The translations under genes were made by a program, and so were the position numbers. A DNA stretch of 29,852 nucleotides, taken from assembly GCA_018985225.1 (NCBI GenBank), contig JADGIF010000039.1:1-29852 (forward strand), read 5' to 3'. Shown here one piece after another: positions 22,010 through 28,085 of this stretch. Each line of letters begins with the position of its first letter. Position 1 is the stretch's first letter. The notes under the pieces are model-generated. The model worked only from the letters and a program-made list of their open reading frames with translations, ran no database searches and was not told where the DNA came from. This stretch comes from Amoeboradix gromovi (Eukaryota > Sanchytriomycota > Sanchytriomycetes > Sanchytriales > Sanchytriaceae).

Positions 22010-23044
22010 GAAAATTAACCTTTTTAATTCCGTAAGCGTCTCCATGCTCCGCCACTAGAGACCTCACTTGTCTTTTGAATTCCTCTCTTACTGTTTCTAT
22101 CTGTTGTGTAGTAGGATTTAAGGTCCGTACCATGGAAATAGGATCCCCTACAACTACAGTCAATGGTGATTTACGAGGTACAATTGGCAAGTTAAATGGA
22201 AAGGGAAGAATTGGAAGAACTGGTTCCCCATAAAAGTAAATCAATGAAAACCCAAAATGTTTTCTTAAAAATCTTTGCAAATGTTGCAGAACCATAAAAC
22301 TGTATTTCGAAAACTTGCTTTTGCTAGCATCTTGGCTGTGAATATAAAAAGTGTCACATTCTCCAAAACCTATTACTGGTACCAATTTTGCTCCTAAATG
22401 AGTTGTCTATTACCAGTTTCCATGCACAATCTTATGAACCCAGATCTATTATTAATCGCTACAGTCAATGTCTTTGACTTCGTAAATTCGGCCTCAAACC
22501 CACCTCCAGTTACCAGTAAAACACTTTCTTGCGGTTCTGATTGATGCAAATGCTTACCCTGCAATACATATTTCATACTATCATAATCACAGCTTATAAA
22601 TCCGCTCAGCAGCGCAACCTGCTTAAGAAATGGTATGCTCAAGTTTGCGTTCAATGTGACTGGTCTGATTTTTGGCATATTAACTAAATGCTCAAAATCG
22701 TAAACAAATTGAGTAAAAACCCCCAATCCAATAACACCATGGGGATGGTAGCTAAGTACATATTTCCCATTTTCTTCCAGTTTCCCTTTTATTATTAGTT
22801 TTGATGGGAAGTATTCTCGAAAGGATTTCCAAACTGCTAATCTTCTGTACCAACTTGATAATCTCTTACGTATTCCGGAATGGTATCCGCCAGTAAACGG
22901 TAACCTATCATTTGCATTTAGAACTAATAAAATTATTCCAATCCAGGTCGTAAACGGATTCGCCAACAAGAGCACAGTAAGAACAGGACCGCTAATAAAA
23001 ATTAAAGCCCAAATGACTGCAGAAAGGCGTGGGGAAGGTTTCAT
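22005..23044 (-). CDS. DGAT2/MGAT-family acyltransferase (exons 23044-22414 and 22393-22005)
   Basis: A 339-residue ER membrane acyltransferase of the type that makes triacylglycerol from diacylglycerol and acyl-CoA. An N-terminal hydrophobic hairpin (about residues 8-43) anchors it. Family motifs in order are WKSFREYFP, the catalytic YHPHGVIGLG, LLSGFISCD, a GGGFEAE loop, NRSGFIRLCMETGAKLVPVIGFGECDTFY spanning the exon junction, and IVPRKSPLTVVVGDPI. Length matches DGAT2 (about 330-390). DGAT2, MGAT and wax-ester enzymes share these motifs, so substrate is not fixed by sequence. The ATG lies 18 bp after the PKA-R stop, so any promoter overlaps that gene's coding region. Confidence 0.88.
22394..22413 (-). 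other. 20-nt spliceosomal intron in DGAT2 gene (phase 1)
   Basis: The coding strand reads GAAACTG | GTAATAGACAACTCATTTAG | GAGCAAAATTG. Removal gives METGAKLVPVIGFGE, matching the DGAT2 consensus, and joins exons of 631 and 389 nt into 340 codons. Retention ends at the intron's own TAG. The branch-like CTCAT has A at position 15. Confidence 0.95.
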
Positions 23045-23052
23045 AAAGAAAG

Positions 23053-23058
23053 TTTATT
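23053..23058 (-). terminator. AATAAA hexamer between PKA-R stop and DGAT2 start
   Basis: TTTATT on the plus strand reads AATAAA on the minus strand, 4 nt past the PKA-R stop and 8 nt before the DGAT2 ATG. It occupies a third of the 18-bp gap. The role is inferred. Confidence 0.45.
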
Positions 23059-23062
23059 AAAA

Positions 23063-24195
23063 CTAAGATATTTGCTCATAACCTGCAGAATGTCTTTTCA
23101 TTAGCTCAGTCAATGGTCCGAGCAATCTTTGGAATGCTTTTTTCCCCATTGTTGCACATTTAATCTTTCCTTTTGCTGTTATTGTAGCTAGTCGGGGCTG
23201 ATCAGTTAAAAGTGACATTTCTATGTTAACTAGAAAATACCTCCAAAGTAGTCACCTTTTTTTAATTCCCTAACAACATGTACAGTATTATTCACGTCAA
23301 TCTTAGTAACAACGGCATGACCTTCCTCGATAATGTAAAATGAATCACCAACGTCACCTTGTTTTAAGATGATTTCACCATCCTGGAATGTGACACTTTC
23401 CAATGTATCAGCCACTTTGTGTCTTTCATATATTTCCAATGAGTGTAGTAAAGGGACTTCTTCTAAAAATGATTCATATAGCTTTCGTTTCCTAGATGTG
23501 TTATCCATCAATATACGTCTGAAAGTAACACGATCAAGCGCCCACAAGACACCTGGGCAAGCTGCTACGACTGTAGCTGCACGCTTAGCGTTGTACATGA
23601 GAGCCAATTCCCCGAAACTACCACCAGGGCCAATCTCAGCCACTTTCGCTGGTTGATTATTTTTATTTACATATATATCGTATCTACCATCCTCAGCAAC
23701 ATAAAAGTAGTCTCCTTCATCACCCTGCTTAATAATCTGCTCTCCAGTTATGACTGTGCGCTCAATCATTGCGTTGATGACATCAGTAGATTGCTCTTCA
23801 TCCAGATTGCGAAATAAAAAGTTTTGCTGCACGCTCTCTAATAATCTAGACTTTTGCTCATCCGTTTTTGGGATAATGATCTTTTCAAAATTAGTTTCTG
23901 GTTGCATACTTTCAGCACTCACACTTGTTCTTCTCCCTCTAGTAATTTGAACTGGTTGCTCATCATCAGCAATATCATCCTCGCTACCAAATTCATCCAT
24001 CAAATCATCTTCATCCATTTTTTCAACCTTGGGTTCATTAAATGCAGTTTTTTGAGTGCTTTGTCTTTCCTCTTTCAACAAGCCATTAAAATAGTCAGCA
24101 CAGAATTGCACTACATCTTCAGGCTGATGACTTAGAATTTCTTGTACTAATTTTCTCAATACTGGAGTTAAAGTAGGTGGAATATCAAAATCCAT
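23063..24195 (-). CDS. BCY1: cAMP-dependent protein kinase regulatory subunit (exons 24195-23241 and 23220-23063)
   Basis: A 370-residue PKA regulatory subunit. The start is the ATG at 24193-24195; an in-frame TTG seven codons upstream is rejected. The N-terminal docking/dimerisation helices are at about 5-45 (LTPVLRKLVQEILSHQPEDVVQFCADYFNGLL), followed by an acidic linker and the pseudosubstrate/autophosphorylation site GRRTSVSAE, so the subunit is type II-like. Two cyclic-nucleotide-binding domains follow, with phosphate-binding cassettes FGELALMYNAKRAATVVA and, across the intron, FGEMSLLTDQPRLATITA; Glu and Arg ligands are present in both. The C-terminus FQRLLGPLTELMKR is typical. It inhibits PKA catalytic subunits until cAMP binds. 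Length is close to fungal homologues (about 370-420). Confidence 0.96.
23221..23240 (-). other. 20-nt spliceosomal intron in PKA-R gene (phase 1)
   Basis: The coding strand reads TTTGGAG | GTATTTTCTAGTTAACATAG | AAATGTCACTT. Removal gives YFGEMSLLTDQPRLAT, the second cAMP-binding cassette, and joins exons of 955 and 158 nt into 371 codons. Retention gives an internal TAG. The branch-like TTAAC has A at position 15. Confidence 0.95.
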
Positions 24196-24314
24196 ATGTT
24201 TCGTAGTATACCCCAAGTAAACTTGCCCAGTAAAATCAAAAAGAGCTATAAAAAGTACCGTATTTTAGCATAGTACTATTCGTACAAGACTAGAAAGATC
24301 ATCAGATACACAAA

Positions 24315-24998
24315 TCAAAAAATATTTTTATTTTTAAATTTAAACAACATTTTAAGAAAATCAGTAAACTTTAGTTCTGGCCAGCACTTGGTAACAAACA
24401 TAATCTGAGTCCCTTGGGAGCACTGATATAGTAAGAAATCTGATAATCTGTTTTCGCCACTTGTACGAACCAACAGGTCAGGATTAGATATTTCAAGATA
24501 TAAAGGAAAGTCTTCGAGACTGTCTTGAGTTTGGTTCATAGCCTTTTGTATTTCCCATGTAGACGAGTAGCCAAAACAGATATTTAAAAATAAGGAATTG
24601 TTTGACCTCGTAGAATCCTCAATTTCGCTGGCAACATGTTGCACCTCTTCAGGGAATCGGGTGACATCCCCAATAATTCTTATTCTTATGTCTTTTTCAT
24701 TCACAAAGCCTTTTTGATCTTGAAAACATTTAAATTTTTCTACTGCAAGTGACAATAAAAAATCAACTTCTTCTGGGCTACGATTGAAATTATCAAGAGA
24801 GAATGCATATATAGTTACTATTTTAATGTTGCTTTGTAGGCAATAATCTAAAATAGAAATTAAGGTGTTGAATCCTTCCATGTGTCCTTTGTTCTTATCA
24901 AGATTATGGCTGTGGGCAAATCGGCGGTTGCCATCCATTATGAACGCAATGTGCCGAGGACAATTTATTATTCTTAGTTTTGACAGCACTGAGATCAT
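24315..24998 (-). CDS. Cis-prenyltransferase (dehydrodolichyl diphosphate synthase catalytic subunit)
   Basis: A 227-residue undecaprenyl/dehydrodolichyl diphosphate synthase-type enzyme that extends farnesyl diphosphate with isopentenyl units to make dolichol precursors at the ER. The catalytic motif PRHIAFIMDGNRRFA holds the Mg-binding Asp22. TIYAFSLDNFNRSPEEVDFL, IRIIGD, NICFGYSS and the C-terminal PDLLVRTSGE...RLSDFLLYQ motif (with the IPP-binding RxSGExRLSDF) complete conserved regions. The start is the first in-frame ATG (24996-24998); the frame is open 16 more codons upstream and the translated text there (LLFIRESILFL) resembles the N-terminal amphipathic helix of DHDDS, so an upstream non-ATG or spliced start is possible. 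It is shorter than Rer2 (286) and human DHDDS (333), mostly at the C-terminus. An AATAAA lies about 10 nt before its stop. Confidence 0.92.
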   Translation of the reverse strand: MISVLSKLRIINCPRHIAFIMDGNRRFAHSHNLDKNKGHMEGFNTLISILDYCLQSNIKIVTIYAFSLDNFNRSPEEVDFLLSLAVEKFKCFQDQKGFVNEKDIRIRIIGDVTRFPEEVQHVASEIEDSTRSNNSLFLNICFGYSSTWEIQKAMNQTQDSLEDFPLYLEISNPDLLVRTSGENRLSDFLLYQCSQGTQIMFVTKCWPELKFTDFLKMLFKFKNKNIF

Positions 24999-25123
24999 GA
25001 GAAACAAAATTGATTCACGGATAAACAGTAATTTTTAGTGCCGCTAATCTTATCATCAAGGAAATAAGAAAATTTGTTTAAAGAAGATATTCTATGACGG
25101 GATTCCGCTTAATTTAGTTTGAA
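24999..25123. promoter_or_regulatory. Divergent promoter region, cis-prenyltransferase / VPS36
   Basis: A 125-bp AT-rich gap (up to 149 bp if VPS36 starts at 25148) between divergent start codons, so both promoters must overlap here. No specific element was recognised. Confidence 0.35.
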
Positions 25124-26104
25124 ATGTTTTTGTATCCCTGCTTCAAAATGGAGTTCAAATATGGACCTTTAAGATCAATCGATCAACCTCATCTACAGTT
25201 TCGAGAAGAAATAAAATTAGTGGCTGAGGATGTTGGGTTATATGACAGAGATACCAGATTAACTGAATATGATCAAGGTACTGTTGCATTAAGTAATTTT
25301 TCACTATATTGGTACACAAACAATTTAATGATAGGTTTTTACTGTGACCAAATCTCTAGTATAGAAATGGTTCCTAGATTGCTTAGAAGGCACTCTAAAA
25401 TTAAAGTATATTTTAAAGAAAGTCTTTTGCAACTGTCCTTTCGTGGAGATACAAATGTTAGTGACTTCTTAAATGTATTTCAGTCAGTTCTCGATAAAAA
25501 AGAATGGCTCAACATGGGCGGTGTCCTTCATTTAATTAATAAAAACAAGCAGAGTGTTGCAGATAAAAAGGAATTAGTTAGTAATGCTTTCTCTAGTTTA
25601 GATAAGATACTGTTAAAAATGAATGAGCTTATAGAACTTGCTAAATCCAAAGACTACCTGTTACCGGATTTGCAAATAACTGATAATGTTAATGAAACTA
25701 TTTTTAATGTCATTCAACACGTTTTAAAGCAAAACCAGTTAGTAGATTTGCTCACCCTTTATTACATAGTTAACAAATCAAATCAATACCATAGCGTGTC
25801 CCCCAAAGAATTACAAATTGTTGTTAATGAGTTGGCTATAACCAATAAAATAGTTCATCGTGAGTTGAATGGTCATTCATTTGTTCAATCTTTGGAATTT
25901 GATGACAATGCCTTTATTGCCAAAGTTTCAAGCCTTTTTGATCACTACGAGGCAGTAAATGTTAGTTTAGTATCGTCAGAATTGGAGGTTCCATGGAAAA
26001 CTACTATGTTCATGCTTGAGTGGTTTTGCGAAAGTGGCACAGCCATAGTAAAGGATGATTGCCTTAACGAGACCTTGTATTATAAAAATAAACTCTTTAT
26101 ATAA
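25124..26104 (+). CDS. VPS36: ESCRT-II subunit VPS36
   Basis: A 326-residue (or 318 from the ATG at 25148) subunit of ESCRT-II, which sorts ubiquitinated cargo at endosomes. The N-terminal GLUE (split PH) domain is seen in EIKLVAEDVGLYDRDTRLTEYDQGTVALSNFSLYW, matching the family pattern of a GxxLYDGDxK turn followed by GTxxLTxHRxxW. The characteristic KKEWLNMGGVLHLINK boundary follows, then two winged-helix domains of EAP45 type (NAFSSLDKILLKMNELIELAKS; LVDLLTLYYIVNKS...VSPKELQIVVNELA; VPWKTTMFMLEWFCESGTAIVKDD). No NZF zinc-finger insert is present, unlike yeast Vps36. ESCRT-II also links to Rim/Pal pH signalling in fungi, which is relevant to the PacC-like gene here. AATAAA overlaps the stop and EXO1 starts 27 bp later. 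Confidence 0.92.
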   Translation: MFLYPCFKMEFKYGPLRSIDQPHLQFREEIKLVAEDVGLYDRDTRLTEYDQGTVALSNFSLYWYTNNLMIGFYCDQISSIEMVPRLLRRHSKIKVYFKESLLQLSFRGDTNVSDFLNVFQSVLDKKEWLNMGGVLHLINKNKQSVADKKELVSNAFSSLDKILLKMNELIELAKSKDYLLPDLQITDNVNETIFNVIQHVLKQNQLVDLLTLYYIVNKSNQYHSVSPKELQIVVNELAITNKIVHRELNGHSFVQSLEFDDNAFIAKVSSLFDHYEAVNVSLVSSELEVPWKTTMFMLEWFCESGTAIVKDDCLNETLYYKNKLFI

Positions 26105-26109
26105 ATAAA
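26104..26109 (+). terminator. AATAAA hexamer overlapping VPS36 stop
   Basis: The hexamer shares its first base with the TAA stop (26102-26104) and lies 22 bp before the EXO1 ATG. The role is inferred. Confidence 0.45.
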
Positions 26110-26131
26110 TTTTTTTGTCTCCAGTAGTTTT

Positions 26132-27397
26132 ATGGGAATTCAAGGCTTATTGAACAGCGTTAAATCAATTCAGCAGCCATTCAAAATATCATCCATCAAA
26201 GGGAAGCGAGTAGCTGTAGATGCTTTCGGTTGGTTGCATCTAGCATTATACCCATGTGCAGAAGACATATACTATAATAGAGAATACATGCAAAAAATGG
26301 TAAAATACTTCATGCAAAGAGTAACGAGATTAATACAGCATGATATAGATGTTCTCATTGTGTTTGATGGAATGAGGCTGCCCGCTAAACTGAATACACA
26401 TTCGCAACGTAATTTAAAGATACAAGAGTCTTTAGATAATGCTAAACGAAATATAAATATAAATATGGACACTGCACGTAAAAACATGCAATCGGCAGTG
26501 AAGGTAAATTCGCTGCATGTATTGGCTGTTCAAAAGGAGTTGAAGATTCATGGAATTAAGTTTATAGTGGCTCCATTTGAAGCAGACGCTCAATTGAGCT
26601 ATCTTTGTATAAATAAATACGTTGACTATGTGATTACAGAAGACAGCGATCTACTCGTTTATGGATGTCCTAAGATAATTTATAAACTCGATAAAATTCA
26701 ACAGGGCCAAGGGATACTTGTAGAATTAAAGGATCTAGGCAATGTCAAGGAAATGAACTTCAAGAATTGGACTCGAAATGAATTCAGAACCTTCTGTATA
26801 CTGTGTGGATGTGATTATTTGGACAACATCAAGAATATTGGACCTAAAAAGGCAAACCAGTTGGTCAATAAATTCAGAACATTGGAAAAGATCATTTACA
26901 ATATACGAGCAATGAAATCTACGGTTCCCGCAGGCTATTTCGAGCAATTTAAAAAGATCGAGAAGCTCTTTGTTTTTCAGTACGTTTTTGATCTAAAAAC
27001 AAAGCAAGTGGTCCATTTGAACAATGTACCAGATTGCTTTAAAGATGAAGTACGTAATTGGGAGCTGGGTACAAAATTAACTCAGAAAGAAGCGATGGAA
27101 ATGTGCTTCGGTAAAACATCGCCTCTCAACTATCAGCCCCAAGCACATTCGCAAGCTAAGCAGCCACCAGAAAGTTTGACGAGCATTTCTCTAGAGAAGC
27201 GTGTCATAGTCGTATGTCCTTTAGATAGTAACCTGCCTAAAAAGAGGCACTACGATGAGTCTCTAGAAAATGAAGTACCGAAATCAAATGCAAAACTGAT
27301 ATCGAGTATAGAATTTCGGGAAATGACAAACCCTATCAAAAAAGCAAAGAAGCGAGTCCCTAAGAATCCATTTTTTGAGAAATGGCTGGGAAAATAA
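26132..27397 (+). CDS. EXO1: Exonuclease 1 (XPG/Rad2-family 5' nuclease)
   Basis: A 421-residue 5'-to-3' exonuclease/flap endonuclease that acts in mismatch repair and double-strand-break resection. The N-terminal MGIQGLL is the Exo1 signature (FEN1 has MGIxGL followed by different text). Metal-binding acidic residues are all present: Asp30 (VAVDAFGWLH), Asp79 (VFDGMRLPAK), Glu150 and Asp152 (APFEADAQLSYL), Asp171 and Asp173 (TEDSDLLVYG), and Asp228 (CGCDYLDNIKNIGPKKA), followed by the helix-hairpin-helix. The C-terminal tail is short (yeast Exo1 is 702 residues). It is basic and ends KNPFFEKWLGK; the FF motif is reminiscent of an MLH1- or PCNA-interacting box, which is inference. It follows VPS36 by 27 bp, and AATAAA overlaps its stop. 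Confidence 0.94.
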   Translation: MGIQGLLNSVKSIQQPFKISSIKGKRVAVDAFGWLHLALYPCAEDIYYNREYMQKMVKYFMQRVTRLIQHDIDVLIVFDGMRLPAKLNTHSQRNLKIQESLDNAKRNININMDTARKNMQSAVKVNSLHVLAVQKELKIHGIKFIVAPFEADAQLSYLCINKYVDYVITEDSDLLVYGCPKIIYKLDKIQQGQGILVELKDLGNVKEMNFKNWTRNEFRTFCILCGCDYLDNIKNIGPKKANQLVNKFRTLEKIIYNIRAMKSTVPAGYFEQFKKIEKLFVFQYVFDLKTKQVVHLNNVPDCFKDEVRNWELGTKLTQKEAMEMCFGKTSPLNYQPQAHSQAKQPPESLTSISLEKRVIVVCPLDSNLPKKRHYDESLENEVPKSNAKLISSIEFREMTNPIKKAKKRVPKNPFFEKWLGK

Positions 27398-27398
27398 A
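27393..27398 (+). terminator. AATAAA hexamer containing the EXO1 stop
   Basis: The TAA stop (27395-27397) lies inside AATAAA. A 9-bp stem-loop (TCTTGATTT/AAATCAAGA, 27410-27433) follows 12 bp later and could help form the 3' end, though this is not required in eukaryotes. Confidence 0.45.
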
Positions 27399-28085
27399 CG
27401 ATTTAGAAGTCTTGATTTCCGAGAAAATCAAGAATTTACATAAAGAAACTTCAAACCCCAAGCGGAATTAAGCAAGGGTATTATTCGCTACCTTGATGGC
27501 TCTATATACACCCCAATGATCATTGCCAATGCCCCTGGCAACACAGAATCCGTAAACAGAGTACTGATATGATTTGAATTCCCTTATTTTGCTAACTTGA
27601 TGCGACTATGGCTAGATGTCATCCTTTGAGAAATATCTGGAAACAATGCGTGCTTCCTGAATATCTCGTGAATGGTAGAGGAATATATTTGCTGGCACTG
27701 AGAGACATCTGATACTTCTTATGAAATAATTTGATCCGTAGCACTTCTTGATGTCTTCCTATTAGACGTGTTCTTGCTGTGGTGTTCGGAGCCATATGCT
27801 ATAGACAAGGAAAACAATTATCGAGATTTTATTCAAGAGCAAAGCTCTAGAAAATAATGCTGTTGAGCGATAATACCAGCTTAGTAACAATAAATGCATT
27901 ATTTAATTAAAACAAAATCCATTTTATTTATGACAAGGACGAGATATCGTAGCATTTGAGAGGTTGCTCAGACTATCTTTGATTGTAACTAATTTTACCT
28001 CAGCTAGAAGAGTCAAAAATACAGACCATTCGAGTGATAGATTTCATGCAATCACAGCATACGATTTTAAGTAAAATGGACGACT
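27398..28085. other. Gene-free region of 688 bp between EXO1 and the Rtp1/TANGO6-like gene
   Basis: This is the only long gap in the window; other gaps are 18-200 bp. No open frame above about 60 codons exists on either strand, and no tRNA (no B-box-like GGTTCRANNCC), 5S or recognisable snRNA sequence was seen. It holds a 9-bp stem-loop (27410-27433), a 6-bp stem with a 7-nt loop (TTGCCA/TGGCAA, 27523-27541) lying 15 bp after TATATA (27503-27508), and a 5-bp hairpin (27836-27848). A minus-strand frame of 58 residues at 27619-27795 has no recognisable content. It could contain a non-coding RNA gene or the promoter of the downstream gene. Confidence 0.5.

Noticed and set aside
26105-26131. Pyrimidine tract plus CAG before EXO1 (TTTTTTTGTCTCCAG) as a spliced-leader acceptor in an operon
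   Set aside because: It resembles an acceptor, but comparable tracts are missing before DGAT2 and ARG8, the other tightly spaced tandem genes, so there is no consistent signal for trans-splicing.
27619-27795. Minus-strand 58-residue frame in the gene-free region
   Set aside because: It has no recognisable motif or compositional bias. A frame of this length is expected by chance in about 700 bp on two strands.
27985-28007. GTAACTAATT...CAGCTAG before the Rtp1/TANGO6-like gene as a 23-nt intron
   Set aside because: Length and donor (GTAAC) depart from the consensus, and no upstream exon with coding character joins to the downstream frame.
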